A stretch of 64,000 nt of DNA, taken from Liolophura sinensis. Taxonomy: Eukaryota > Mollusca > Polyplacophora > Chitonida > Chitonidae. A program made the position numbers and the translations under genes. The stretch lies in the NCBI RefSeq assembly GCF_032854445.1, contig NC_088295.1, positions 93,243,805 through 93,307,804 of the forward strand, read 5' to 3'. Shown here one piece after another: positions 1 through 12,806 of the stretch (positions are counted from its first letter, which is position 1; each line of letters begins with the position of its first letter). The notes beneath the pieces were generated by a model. It worked only from the letters and a program-made list of their open reading frames with translations, did not search any database and had not been told where the DNA came from.

Positions 1-1735
1 AAACGCAATATTTTACTTTCAAAAGTTTGTACGTATTCATTGTAGGAACAGGACACAAGTTACATGCCCTTTAGTTTATGTTTGTGTACTTGTGTGTGTA
101 TAGGTCTAGATGTGTAGATAAACTGTCTTTTGTCCCCAAATGTATTTTACTACCAATCTTGGATGATGTTTATGTATTATTCAGTACATGTAACGTGAAC
201 GTGAACTTCGGTACAGTACACTCAGTAAACTCTATCTCCATGCATCTTGAGGAAAGATTTTGAAATTCTTTCTAATAGCCCTGTCCTTAATTTAAAATGT
301 GTTCTGGTTTCAATTATGTTGCTAATGCAGGTAAGCTTATTGAAAATATTAACTATCGTTGAGAGGGGAGCTTTGTAGGGAGAGTTTGGCAATTACGATG
401 GATATAGAGTGTGAATTTAAGTAACACGATAAAATATGGGTCTCTCTTCCTTTGGGTTGGCCTCATGGAGAGCTGCCTTATTTCCGCGACGCCTCGCGCC
501 ACTTCACTCCTTCAAACATACGCCTAGCTATGTCACAACGTTCATCAGCCCGTCAAACACAGAGCCATATGTGTTATCACCGACCAGTTTGAAAAACCCA
601 GGCCGAGACAACTAAAGTAGGACAGGCTTCTACAACCCTTATGTATTGAAGGTTTAATGCTTGTTAGACTTCCAAGCGAATCCTCTGAGGATATGGTATA
701 CAGCTCGTAGTTCTTGGCTCCTGTCTAATTTTTTGAACAAACAAAAATGGCCGATCAGAATACTGCAGAAATACGGTTGAGGTAACTCTCCTTAGGAATC
801 GTAAAATGCCTAGCTAAATAAAACAGTTGCTTGTGGCTGTTATGTAGGCGGACCTTACTTTGTGAGAGAATTGATTGAATCGACCAATCCGATGTTTTTT
901 GTGCGTTGATAAATTGGACAGAAAAAATATAACTTGAAACTGAGTGAATGTTGGGTCATAAGTCATTCTTTATCAACGTATTTTTAGCATTTTTGTGCAA
1001 AATGTGTACTTTTTGAAGAGTAGTACGTGGTGGGAGGTTTATTTAGTATGTTGCATTAGGATAACTGGTGATAAGAACCAGAGAATTACGTCGATTTAAT
1101 TGGGGATTTGTTAAGCCAGTGTTTTGTGTCCTCATCTTTTATTCAAGAACAAATGGACTGATCCTTCTAAAATTTAGAGACATATTAGTGACACACAGTG
1201 TAAAGAAAACATTGATATGTGGGCTCGCCACTGGTCGTGTATACGACATCATAAAAAAGTCATAAATATGCTCTTTTCATGGGAGTTCATGTTGAACTGC
1301 CGTCAATATTTTTTCGCTATAAGTGTTTTAAATGACATCAGCCAATTTCAGAAATACAATAAGCCAGATTTTGTGGGTATATAGTCTTTAATAGCCTAGA
1401 TAGTTGTCCATTGTTTTACAAAACTGACCTTATATCTCAATATACCAGCATCGCTGTGTTGCTAATTGTAACAAACTATGCCATGCCGTTAACTGCTCTG
1501 TATTAACCATTCGTGAAACTATCAGCCGTTCTGGTTTCCATTTTGTACTCACAATTTAAATTGATGGCGGATATGCCCTGTAGTGAAGACTTGAGAAATT
1601 CTGGCTAATATGCATATGTATGTTACGTTTGCTCATGGGATAAAGGTTAACAACATTGTCTCACCTAAGGACTTTTGAGGAAAGCTTTTTATTACTTGCA
1701 TGTATATACAGGGACTTATTGCGAATTCCAGGGAT
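1..1735. other. AT-rich non-coding sequence, no gene recognised
   Basis: No convincing exon, RNA gene or repeat array was found here. The reading frames are short and lack domain-like patterns. It may be an upstream intron of gene 1, because the first recognised exon starts in mid-codon and so needs at least one exon further upstream. Confidence 0.5.
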
Positions 1736-1739
1736 TATT

Positions 1740-2195
1740 GAAATTTTTCTTGTTTGGCTTTGCTCACCCAGCTTCCTCTACACATGAAACTCCTCAGCTT
1801 GTTTGGCTTTGCTCACAAGCTTCCTCTACACATGAAACTCCCCCAGCATGTTTGGCTTTGCTCACCCAGCTTCCTCTACACATGAAACTCCTCAGCTTGT
1901 TTGGCTTTCCTCACTCAGCTTCCTCTACACCCGTAAACTCCCTGGCTTGTTTGGCTTTGCTCACCTAGCTCTCTCTACACACGGAAACTCCCCGGCTTGT
2001 TTGGCTTTGCTCACCATGCTTCCTCTACACATGAAACTCCCTGGCTTGTTTGGTTCTGTCCTCACCCAAATTCCTCTACACATGAAACTCCCCGGCTTAC
2101 TTGGCTATACACACCCAGTTTCGTGTATTCATGGAAACTTCCAGGCTCATTGTGCCTGTATTTATCTAGCTTCACCCGGATACTCCACCGCTTAT
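1740..2195 (+). repeat. 49-bp minisatellite, about 9 copies
   Basis: Imperfect tandem units of about 49 bp have a core such as TTTGGCTTTGCTCACCCAGC followed by TTCCTCTACACATGAAACTC. Divergence rises toward the right end. The array ends about 290 bp before the first recognised exon of gene 1. Open frames in it follow the repeat and are not genes. Confidence 0.9.
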
Positions 2196-2481
2196 AAGAT
2201 ATTTCAGTTTGTTTGATAGCTATTTGACGCCATAGCCAAGAATGGATGAATGATTATGGCTTAACGCCACATCGGCATCCCCATAGCCAAGATGTTTGGT
2301 CAGATACGACAATAGCGGAATTTACATATGGTGTAAAGCCGGGTTAGTTTGTCATCATTTGGCTGTGTTCATCCGAAGTCCTTGTAAATTTTATTACTGA
2401 TTCTTGACGACGTTTATCGAGGAAATGTCTTTTTGTAAGAGCTGTAAGTCTGAGCGCCAAACGTGATTTTCCTCTTTCCAG

Positions 2482-2651
2482 CCCCAGTTACCTGCACGGA
2501 AAGAGGTTCCTTACCATGGATCAAAGAGATTCTGGAGGACGGTGTTTGTGACACTAGTGTCTCATCATGCCTTGAGCCGGTGTTGGATATGCTGGAGACA
2601 ACCCCTGTACACGATACACCTAACCTTGTCTGCAAGTTTACACAGATAACG
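2482..2651 (+). CDS. Gene 1 exon 1 (first recognised exon; partial gene)
   Basis: The acceptor is TTTTCCTCTTTCCAG, ending at 2481, and the donor is ACG/GTAAGG at 2652. The first base is codon position 2 (phase 1) and the exon ends on a codon boundary. It encodes about 56 residues with four cysteines, beginning PVTCTERGSLPWIKE and ending VCKFTQIT. The reading frame joins exactly to exon 2 in phase 0. There is no Met start, so a 5' exon is missing from the recognised set. No domain family is recognised with confidence. The donor is followed after about 30 bases by a long CA repeat. A downstream AG at 2486-2487 is a possible alternative acceptor but would change the frame. Confidence 0.75.
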
Positions 2652-2678
2652 GTAAGGGATTCCTCTGTTTGTTTTTGG

Positions 2679-2680
<2 letters not shown>

Positions 2681-2737
<57 letters not shown>
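2681..2737 (+). repeat. (CA)n microsatellite, about 28 units
   Basis: An uninterrupted AC dinucleotide run starts 30 bases downstream of the exon 1 donor in the transcript-sense orientation. CA repeats close to donors are known binding sites for hnRNP L-type splicing regulators, so an effect on exon 1 usage is possible but not shown. Confidence 0.98.
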
Positions 2738-2740
<3 letters not shown>

Positions 2741-3513
2741 TTGTGCAGGACCAATGATCTAGGCAAACGGCTCTGCAGATATATTCTTAACAACATAAAA
2801 CAAGCACAAGAAACGGACATAATTTGCGATCTATTCTCAGTAGGCTTCTGGGCCAGTGGAAAGTACAGCAGCACTTCAATATTAAATACGCCAAGTGAAG
2901 CTTTTCTGTAGATCTGTTGCAAGGCATATAGACTGACAAAGGGAGGCCATAGTACTAACCATCAAAGTCGACGGGTGTGTATTAGAAAGGGGATAAGATT
3001 TTGTAAAAGAACGAGACACCCTATTGGGTAGTTTAAACCCTTACACATATAGATGTAAAGTTTATAGACAAACAAATAAAACGAACTGTACAGAGCATAG
3101 TTGTATGGAATGTCTCACCGTAAACATTGGTACATCTCAGTTTTGGGCGCCTAGAATGATTTATTTGTTTATTTATTTGGTTTTACCCAGCTAAAATAAA
3201 GGCGTACGTACAGGGCAATAATCTCTTGAACATTTTCTAAATGATGTTTAATACACATGCTCAGTATGCACTTATTTCGCCCAGTTTTGCCCACGGGGAT
3301 TTAATACAGTTCTTTGCGTTTCCCTTCTTTCTTTGTATGTTTTCATTTGGAAAAACAGAATCAGTGAATTCGTCTACATAAAATATGATACGCGTCAAAG
3401 ATACTAAAAGTTGGCATCGAAACATGGGTGAAAAATAACTGGGCTTTGTTACAGACAGACGTTGATTATGAGATAGCTAAGGATTTAGTAAACACACTGG
3501 GCTCATTTTACAG
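2738..3513 (+). other. Remainder of intron 1, unique sequence
   Basis: AT-rich unique sequence without recognised exons or arrays. It ends in the acceptor GGGCTCATTTTACAG at 3513. Confidence 0.6.
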
Positions 3514-3765
3514 GTGGATGAGATGGGCCCGCTGTTCACAGGACCAACAACGGTAGTGCCTGCTCGTTATATCAGCTGTAACAGTGTTGCCTGTCTGGTA
3601 CCAAACCACACCATCCCCATCCTGGAGGGCAGAGTTTTGGCCGGGTGGTATGTGTCGGTCAGCGACGACGCCGACACGTTTGGTAACGAGTTGATATACC
3701 TGCCGTATGACAACCGCTGTGTGACTTGTACAGGTGTCAATGCGTTACCGATGTGCAGTTGGACG
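3514..3765 (+). CDS. Gene 1 exon 2
   Basis: The exon is 252 bp (84 codons), phase 0 at both ends. The acceptor is CATTTTACAG and the donor GGACG/GTAAGT. The translation starts VDEMGPLFTGPTTVVPARYI and ends with a Cys cluster CVTCTGVNALPMCSWT. It has five cysteines, which with exon 1 makes a nine-Cys region. The middle is beta-like and hydrophobic (GWYVSVSDDADTF). The family is not recognised. The last 48 bases of the exon plus the first 26 intron bases are the first unit of a 74-bp tandem array that fills the next 2.5 kb of intron. The exon-intron junction itself has therefore been amplified. Confidence 0.85.
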
Positions 3766-6290
3766 GTAAGTATAACATCAGCAAAACCTGCTGTGTGACT
3801 TGTACAGGTGTGATTGTGGTACCGGTGTGCAGTTGGGCGGTAAATATATCATTAGTAAAGCCTGTTGTCTGACTTGTACAGGTGTAAATGTTGCACCAGA
3901 GGTCAGCTGGGCGGAAGGTATAACATCAGCAAAGTGTACTGCGTAATTTGTACAGGTGTAAATGTAGTATCGGTGTGCAGTTGAACAGTAAGCATAATAT
4001 CAGCAAAGCCTGCTTTGTGACTTGTACAGGTGTAATTGTAATGCTGGTGTACAGTTGGACGGTAAGTATAACATCAGCAAAGCATGTAGCGTGATTTGTA
4101 CAGGTGTAAATGTAGTATTGGTGTGCAGTTGAACGGTAAGCATAATATCAGCAAAGCCTATTGTGTGACTTGTACAGGTGTAAATGTGGTACCAATGTGC
4201 CGTTGATCGGCAATCATAATATCAGCCAAGCCTGTTGTGTGACTTGTACAGGTGTAAATGTGTGCACTTGAAGGGTAAGCATAATATTACCAAAGCCTGT
4301 TGTTTGACTTGTACAGGTGTAAATGTGGTAGCGGTGTGCCGTTGATCGGCAATCATAATATCAGCCAAGCCTGTTGTGTGACTTGTACAGGTGTAAATGT
4401 GGTACCGGTGTGCAGTTGAAGGGTAAGCATAATATTAGCAAAGCCTGTTGTTTAACTTGTACAGGTGTAAATGGGGTACTGGCGTGCCGTTGGACGGTAA
4501 GTATAACATCAGCAAAACCTGCTGTGTGACTTGTACAGGTGTAAATGTGGTACCGGTGTGCCGTTGGACGGTAAGAATAATATCAGCAAAGCCTGTTTTG
4601 TGACTGGTACAGGTGTGAATGTGGTACCGGTATGCAGTTGAACGGTAAGCATAAAATCAGCAAAGCCTGTTGTGCGACTTGTACAGGTGTAAATGTGGTA
4701 CCGGTGTGCAGTTGGACGGTAAGCATAATATCAGCAAAGCCTGTTGTGTGACTTGTACAGGTGTAAATGTGGTACCGGTGTGCCGTTGATCGGCAATCAT
4801 AATATCAGCAAAGCCTGTTGTGTGACTGGTACAGGTGTAAATGTGGTACCGGTATGCAGTTGAACGGTAAGCATAATATCAGCAAAGCCTGTTGTTTGAC
4901 TTGTACAGGTGTAAATGTGGTACCGGTGTGCCGTTGAAGGGTAAGCATAGTATCAGCAAAGCCTATTGTGTGACTTGTACAGGTGTGAATGTGGCAGCGG
5001 TGTGCAGTTGAACGGTAAGCATAATATCAGCAAAGCCTGTTGTTTGACTTATACAGGTGTAAATGTGGTACCGGTGTGCCATTGATCGGCAATCATAATA
5101 TCAGCCAAGCCTTTTGTGTGACTTGTACAGGTGTAAATGTGGTACCGGTGTGCAGTTGAAGGGTAAGCATAGTATCAGCCAAGCCTGTTGTGTGACTTGT
5201 ACAGGTGTAAATGTGTGCACTTGAAGGGTAAGCATAATATTACCAAAGCCTGTTGTTTGACTTGTACAGGTGTAAATGTGGTACCGGTGTGCCGTTGATC
5301 GGCAATCATAATATCAGCAAAACCTGCTGTGTGACTGGTACAGGTGTAAATGTGGTACCGGTGTGCCGTTGGACTGTAAGCATAATATCAGCAAAGCCTG
5401 TTGTGTGACTTGTACAGGTGTGAATGTGGCAGCTGTGTGCCGTTGAACGGTAAGCATAATATCAGCAAAACCTGCTGTGTGACTGGTACAGGTGTAAATG
5501 TGGTACCGGTGTGCAGTTGAACGGTAAGCATAACATCAGCAAAGCCTGTTGTTTGACTTGTACAGGTGTCAGTGCTTTACCGATGTGCAGTTGGACGATA
5601 AGTATAACATCAGCAAAACCTGCTGTGTGACTTGTACAGGTGTGAATGTGGTACCGGTGTGCAGTTGGGCGGTAAATGTAACATTGGTAAAGCCTGTTGT
5701 GTGACTTGTACAGGTGTAAATGTGGAACCGGTGTGCCGTTGGACGGTAAGCATAATATCAGCAAAGCCTGTGGTTTGATTTGTACAGGTGTGAATGTGGC
5801 ATCGGTGTGCGGTTGAACGGTAAGCATAATATCAGCAAAGCCTGTTGTTTGACTTGTACAGGTGTGAATGTGGTACCGGTATGCAGTTGAACGGTAAGCA
5901 TAATATCAGCAAAGCTTGTTGTTTGACTTGTACAGGTGTAAATGTGGTACCGGTATGCAGTTGAACAGTAAGCATTATATCAGCAAAGCCGTCTATGTTA
6001 CGTGTACAGGCGTCATTGGTCAACTGGACGGCAAGTATAACATTAGCAGAGCCTGTTGTTTGACTTGTGCAGGTGTAAATGTGATACCAATTGTCAGCTG
6101 GGTAAAAGGTACAAACATCAGCAAAGCCTGTTGCGTGACTTGTACAAGTGTAAATGTAATATGGGAGTTAGTACAGCATAACAAAGCCTTTTGTGTAATT
6201 TGTGCGCGTGTAAATTTGATATAGGAGTAAGTATACCATCAGTAGGGCCTGTTGTGTGAATTATTAGGGTCTAAATGTGATATAGGAGTA
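3718..6290 (+). repeat. 74-bp minisatellite copied from the exon 2 donor junction, about 34 copies
   Basis: Unit 1 is 3718-3791: 48 exonic bases (3718-3765) and 26 intronic bases. The next unit starts at 3792 with the same TGTGTGACTTGTACAGGTGT. Most copies keep a good 5' splice site (ACGGTAAGCAT or ACGGTAAGTAT). A minority, for example near 4205 and 4343, carry GATCGGCAATCAT instead and have lost it. Each unit also holds GACTTGTACAG/GTGTAA, an acceptor-like AG directly followed by GT. In-frame readthrough from exon 2 meets a stop within the second unit, so these copies are not coding repeats of the main protein. The last units (after about 6000) are diverged. Confidence 0.95.
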
Positions 6291-9200
6291 AATATAAGAT
6301 CAGTAAAGCCTGTTACAGCCCGTCTTTTGCAGTGATTTCACACAATGCCTCTGCCAAGGACTCCACATTTTGCCTCTGCTAGTGATTCCCCAATCTACCT
6401 CAGCCTGTGATTCTCCAGCCTCACTCTGCAAGTGATTCCAGTTTATCTCTGCAAGTGATTCCCCAACCTCCCTTTGCCAGGAATTCACCAGCCTACCCCT
6501 GCTAGTGATTTTGCAGTCTACCTCTGCAAGTGATTCCCCAACCTCCCTTTGCCAGGAATTCGCCAGCCTACCCCTGCTAGTGATTTCGCAGTCTACCTCT
6601 GCAAGTGATTCCCCAACCTCCCTTTGCCAGGAATTCACCAGCCTACCCCTGCTAGTGATTTCGCAGTCTACCTCTGCTAGTGATTCCCCAGCCTATTTCT
6701 GCCAATGGATCCCCAGCCTACATCTGCCAATGATTCCACAGTCTACCTCTGCCAATGGTTTCTCAGTGTACCTCTGCCAGCAATTCCCCAGCCTACCTCT
6801 GCCAATGGTTCCCCAACCTACCCCTGCCAGTGGTTCCGCAGCCTACCTCTGCAAATAATTCCCCAGTCTACCTCCGCTAGTAATTCCTCAGCCTACCGCC
6901 GCTAGTAATTCCCCAGGCTAACTCTGCCAATGATCTCTCAGCCTACCTCCGCAAGTCTTTCCCTAGCCTACCTCTGCCAATGATTTCTCAGCCTACCTCT
7001 GCCAATGGTTTCTCAGTGTACCTCTGCCAGCAATTCCCCAGCCTACCTCTGCCAATGATTCCCCAACCTACCTGTGTCAGTGGTTCCGCAGCCTACCTCT
7101 GCAAATAATTCCCCAGTCTACCTCAGCGAGTAATTCCTCAGCCTACCTCCGCAAGTAATTCCTCAGCCTACCACCGCTAGTAATTCCCCAGGCTAACTCT
7201 GCCATTGATCTCAGCCTACCTCAGCTAGGTGTTCCCCAGCCTCCCTCTGCTCATGATTTCTCAGTGTACCTCTGCCAGTGATTCCCCAGCCTACCTCTGC
7301 CAGTAATTCCCCAGCCTACCTCTGCCAGTGATTCCCCAGCCTACCTCTGTCAGTGATTCCCCAGCCTACCTCTGCCAGTAATTCTCCAGCCTACCTCTGC
7401 CAGTAATTCCCCAGCCTACCTCTGTCAGTAATTCCCCAGCCTACCTCTGTCAGTAATTCCCCAGCCTACCTCTGCCAGTAATTCCCCAGCCTACCTCTGC
7501 CAGTAATTCCCCAGACCTCTTTCAGTGATTCCCCAGCCTACGTCTGCTAGTAATTCCCCAGCCTACCTCTGCCAGTAATTCCCAGCCTACCTGTGTAAGT
7601 GATTCCCCAGCCTACCTCTGTAAGTGATTCCCCAGCCTACTTCTGTCAGTAATTCCCAAGCCTACCTCTGCCAGTGATTCTCCAGCCTACTTCTGCCAGT
7701 AATTCCCCAGCCTACCTCTGCCAGTAATTCCCCAGACCTCTTTCAGTGATTCCCCAGCCTACGTCTGCTAGTAATTCCCCAGCCTACCTCTGCCAGTAAT
7801 TCCCCAGCCTACCTCTGCCAGTAATTCCCCAGCCTACTTCTGTCAGTAATTCCCCCAGCCTACCTCTGCCAGTAATTCCCCAGCCTACCTCTGCCAGTAA
7901 TTCCCCAGACCTCTTTCAGTGATTCCCCAGCCTACGTCTGCTAGTAATTTCCCCAGCCTACCTCTGCCAGTAATTCCCAGCCTACCTCTGTAAGTGATTC
8001 CCCAGCCTACTTCTGTCAGTAATTCCCAAGCCTACCTCTGCCAGTGATTCCCCAGCCTACCTCTGCCAGTAATTCCCCAGCCTACCTCTGTCAGTAATTC
8101 CCCAGCCTACCTCCACTAGGGATTCCTCAGCCTAACTCTGCCAATGATTTCTCAGTGTAACACCTCTAGTCAATCCCCAGCCCCCCTTTGCCCATGATTT
8201 CTCAGTGTACATCTGCCAGTGATTCCCCAGCCTACCTCTGTCAGTAATTCCCCAGCCTACCTCTGCCAATGATTTCTCAGCCTACCTCCGCAAGTCTTTC
8301 CCAGCCTACCTCTGCCAATGATCCCTCAGCCTACCTCAGCTAGGTATTCCCCAGCCTCCCTCTGCCCATGATTTCTCAGTGTACCTCTGTCAGTGATTCC
8401 CCAGCCTACCTCTGCAGTGATTCCCCAGCCTACCTCTGTCAGTAATTCCCCAGCCTACCTCTGTCAGTGATTCCCAGCCTACCTCTGCCAATGATTTCTC
8501 AGCCTACCTCCGCAAGTCTTTCCCCAGCCTACCTCTGCCAATGATTTCTCAGCCTACCTCCGCTAGGATTCCTCAGCCTAACTCTCCCTATGATTTCTCC
8601 GTGTGACACCTCTAGTCAATCCCCAGCCTCCCTCTGCCCATGATTTCTCAGTGTACCTCTGTCAGTGATTCCCCAGCCTACCTCTGCCAGTGATTCCTCA
8701 GCCTACCTCTGTCAGTAATTCCCCAACCTACCTCTGGCAGTAATTCCCCAGCCTACCTCTGCCAATGATTTCTCAGCCTACCTCCGCAAGTCTTTCCCCA
8801 GCCTACCTCTGCCAATGATTTCTCAGCCTACCTCCGCTAGGGATTCCTCAGCCTAACTCTGCCAATGATTTCTCAGTGTAACACCTCTAGTCAATCCCCA
8901 GCCTCCCTCTGCCCATGATTTCTCAGTGTACCTCTGCGAGCGATTTCTCAGCCTATCTCTGCTAGTGATTCCCCAGCCTACCTCTTCCAGTGATTCCCCA
9001 ACCTACCTCTGTCAGTGATTCCCCAGCCTACCTCTGCCAGTGATTCCCCAGCCTACGTCTGTCAGAGATTCCTCAGCCTACATTTGTCAGTGGATCCCCA
9101 GCTTACTTCTGCCTATAATTCCACACTCTGTCAGTGTTTCCCCAGCGTAATGGTTCCCCAACCTACCTATTTCAGTGATTCCCCAGCCTACCTCTGCCAG

Positions 9201-9845
9201 TAATTCCCCAGCCTACGTCTGTCAGTGGATCCCCAGCTTACTTCTGCCTAAAATTCCACACTCTGTCAGTGTTCCCCAGCGTAATGGTTCCCCAACCTAC
9301 CTATTTCAGTGATTCCCCAGCCTACCTCTGCCAGTAATTCCCCAGCCTACGTCTGTCAGAGATTCCCCAGCCTACATCTGTCAGTGGATCCCCAGCTTAC
9401 TTCTGCCTAAAATTCCACACTCTGTCAGTCATTCCCCAGCCTATTTCTGCCAATGGTTCCTAAGCCTACCTCTGCCAGTGATTCCCCAGCCTACCTCTGC
9501 CAGTAATTCCCCAGCCTACGTCTGTCAGAGATTCCCCAGCCTACATCTGTCAGTGGATCCCCAGCTTACTTCTGCCTAAAATTCCACACTCTGTCAGTGT
9601 TTCCCCAGCGTAATGGTTCCCCAGCCTACGTCTGCCAGTCATTCCCCAGCCTATTTCTGCCAATGGTTCCTAAGTCTACCTCTGCCGATGGTTCCTAAGC
9701 CTACCTCTGCCAATGGTTCCTAAGCCTACCTCTGCCAATGGTTCCTAAGCCTACCTCTGCCAATGGTTCCTAAGCCTACCTCTGCCAGTCATTCCCCAGC
9801 CTATTTCTGCCAGCAGGGTCACAGTCTACCTCTTCAAATGATTAC

Positions 9846-10086
9846 GGGGCCTCCGTGGCTCAGTCGGTTAAAGCGCTAGCGCAGCGTAATGACCCAGGAG
9901 TCTCTCACCAATGCGGTCGCTGTGAGTTCAAGTCCAGCTCATGCTGGCGGCCGTAAGTGAGAAGGTCTGCCAGCAACCTGCGGATGGTCGTGGGTTTCCC
10001 CCGGGCTCTGCCCGGTTTCCACCCACCATAATGCTGGCCGCCGTCGTATAAGTGAAATATTCTTGAGTACGGCGTAAAACACCAAT

Positions 10087-10129
<43 letters not shown>
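9846..10129 (+). mobile_element. tRNA-derived SINE, full length, copy a
   Basis: It begins GGGGCCTCCGTGGCTCAGTC, with an A-box-like TGGCTCAGTCGG and a B-box-like GAGTTCAAGTCC. The body continues to TACGGCGTAAAACACCAATC and a tail of 42 A. A perfect 12-bp target-site duplication, TCAAATGATTAC, lies at 9834-9845 and 10130-10141. Confidence 0.95.
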
Positions 10130-10132
<3 letters not shown>

Positions 10133-12520
10133 AATGATTACAACCCCTCTAGTCACTCTCCAGCCAACCTCTACCAATGAGCGAGAATCCACAGTCTACT
10201 TCTGCCAATAATTCCCCAGCCTTTCTCCTACTTCTGCCTCTGCCTACTTCTGCCAGCAGTTTCACAGTCCACCTCTTCCAGTGATTCCACATTCTTCTTC
10301 TGCCAGTGACTCCACAACCTACCTCTGCCAGTGATTCCACAGCTTACCTCCGCCAGTAGTTCCCCAGCCTACCTCTATCAGCAATTCCCCAGCATACCTC
10401 TGTCAGCAATTCCCCAGCCTACCTCTGTCAGCAATTCCCCAGCCTACCTCTGTCAGCAATTCCCCAGCATACCTCTGCTTCCTCTCTGGAAGTCATTCTA
10501 CAGTCTATCTCTGTCAGTGATTCACCAGCCTACCTCCACCAGTAGTTCCCTAGCCTACCTCTGCCAGTAATTCACCCCTACTTCTGCCAGTAATTCCCCA
10601 GACTTCCCCTGCCAGTGATTCCACAGCTTACCTCCGCCAGTAGTTCCCCAGCCTACCTCTGTAAGTGATTCCCCAGCCTACTTCTGTCAGTAATTCCCAA
10701 GCCTACCTCTGCCAGTGATTCCCCAGCCTACCTCTGCCAGTAATTCCCCAGCCTACCTCTGTCAGTAATTCCCCAGCCTACCTCCACTAGGGATTCCTCA
10801 GCCTAACTCTGCCAATGATTTCTCAGTGTAACACCTCTAGTCAATCCCCAGCCCCCCTTTGCCCATGATTTCTCAGTGTACATCTGCCAGTGATTCCCCA
10901 GCCTACCTCTGTCAGTAATTCCCCAGCCTACCTCTGCCAATGATTTCTCAGCCTACCTCCGCAAGTCTTTCCCCAGCCTACCTCTGCCAATGATCCCTCA
11001 GCCTACCTCAGCTAGGTATTCCCCAGCCTCCCTCTGCCCATGATTTCTCAGTGTACCTCTGTCAGTGATTCCCCAGCCTACCTCTGCCAGTGATTCCCCA
11101 GCCTACCTCTGTCAGTAATTCCCCAGCCTACCTCTGTCAGTGATTCCCCAGCCTACCTCTGCCAATGATTTCTCAGCCTACCTCCGCAAGTCTTTCCCCA
11201 GCCTACCTCTGCCAATGATTTCTCAGCCTACCTCCGCTAGGGATTCCTCAGCCTAACTCTCCCTATGATTTCTCCGTGTGACACCTCTAGTCAATCCCCA
11301 GCCTCCCTCTGCCCATGATTTCTCAGTGTACCTCTGTCAGTGATTCCCCAGCCTACCTCTGCCAGTGATTCCTCAGCCTACCTCTGTCAGTAATTCCCCA
11401 GCCTACCTGTGGCAGTAATTCCCCAGCCTACCTCTGCCAATGATTTCTCAGCCTACCTCCGCAAGTCTTTCCCCAGCCTACCTCTGCCAATGATTTCTCA
11501 GCCTACCTCCGCTAGGGATTCCTCAGCCTAACTCTGCCAATGATTTCTCAGTGTAACACCTCTAGTCAATCCCCAGCCTCCCTCTGCCCATGATTTCTCA
11601 GTGTACCTCTGCGAGCGATTTCTCAGCCTATCTCTGCTAGTGATTCCCCAGCCTACCTCTTCCAGTGATTCCCCAACCTACCTCTGTCAGTGATTCCCCA
11701 GCCTACCTCTGCCAGTGATTCCCCAGCCTACGTCTGTCAGAGATTCCTCAGCCTACATTTGTCAGTGGATCCCCAGCTTACTTCTGCCTATAATTCCACA
11801 CTCTGTCAGTGTTTCCCCAGCGTAATGGTTCCCCAACCTACCTATTTCAGTGATTCCCCAGCCTACCTCTGCCAGTAATTCCCCAGCCTACGTCTGTCAG
11901 TGGATCCCCAGCTTACTTCTGCCTAAAATTCCACACTCTGTCAGTGTTCCCCAGCGTAATGGTTCCCCAACCTACCTATTTCAGTGATTCCCCAGCCTAC
12001 CTCTGCCAGTAATTCCCCAGCCTACGTCTGTCAGAGATTCCCCAGCCTACATCTGTCAGTGGATCCCCAGCTTACTTCTGCCTAAAATTCCACACTCTGT
12101 CAGTCATTCCCCAGCCTATTTCTGCCAATGGTTCCTAAGCCTACCTCTGCCAGTGATTCCCCAGCCTACCTCTGCCAGTAATTCCCCAGCCTACGTCTGT
12201 CAGAGATTCCCCAGCCTACATCTGTCAGTGGATCCCCAGCTTACTTCTGCCTAAAATTCCACACTCTGTCAGTGTTTCCCCAGCGTAATGGTTCCCCAGC
12301 CTACGTCTGCCAGTCATTCCCCAGCCTATTTCTGCCAATGGTTCCTAAGTCTACCTCTGCCGATGGTTCCTAAGCCTACCTCTGCCAATGGTTCCTAAGC
12401 CTACCTCTGCCAATGGTTCCTAAGCCTACCTCTGCCAATGGTTCCTAAGCCTACCTCTGCCAGTCATTCCCCAGCCTATTTCTGCCAGCAGGGTCACAGT
12501 CTACCTCTTCAAATGATTAC

Positions 12521-12761
12521 GGGGCCTCCGTGGCTCAGTCGGTTAAAGCGCTAGCGCAGCGTAATGACCCAGGAGTCTCTCACCAATGCGGTCGCTGTGA
12601 GTTCAAGTCCAGCTCATGCTGGCGGCCGTAAGTGAGAAGGTCTGCCAGCAACCTGCGGATGGTCGTGGGTTTCCCCCGGGCTCTGCCCGGTTTCCACCCA
12701 CCATAATGCTGGCCGCCGTCGTATAAGTGAAATATTCTTGAGTACGGCGTAAAACACCAAT

Positions 12762-12803
<42 letters not shown>
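12521..12803 (+). mobile_element. tRNA-derived SINE, full length, copy b (duplicate of copy a)
   Basis: This is identical in structure to the copy at 9846, with the same target-site duplication TCAAATGATTAC and a 41-A tail. It arose by duplication of the surrounding 2.67-kb segment and not by a second insertion. Confidence 0.95.

Positions 12804-12806
<3 letters not shown>

Noticed and set aside
3160-3200. TTTATTTATTTGG stretch as a SINE tail
   Set aside because: The following sequence (TTTTACCCAGCTAAAATAAA) does not match the family beyond the simple-sequence part.
9846-9940. tRNA gene at the SINE head
   Set aside because: A- and B-box-like segments are present, but the head continues into a repeated body with a poly-A tail and target-site duplications. 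It is a SINE, not a tRNA gene.
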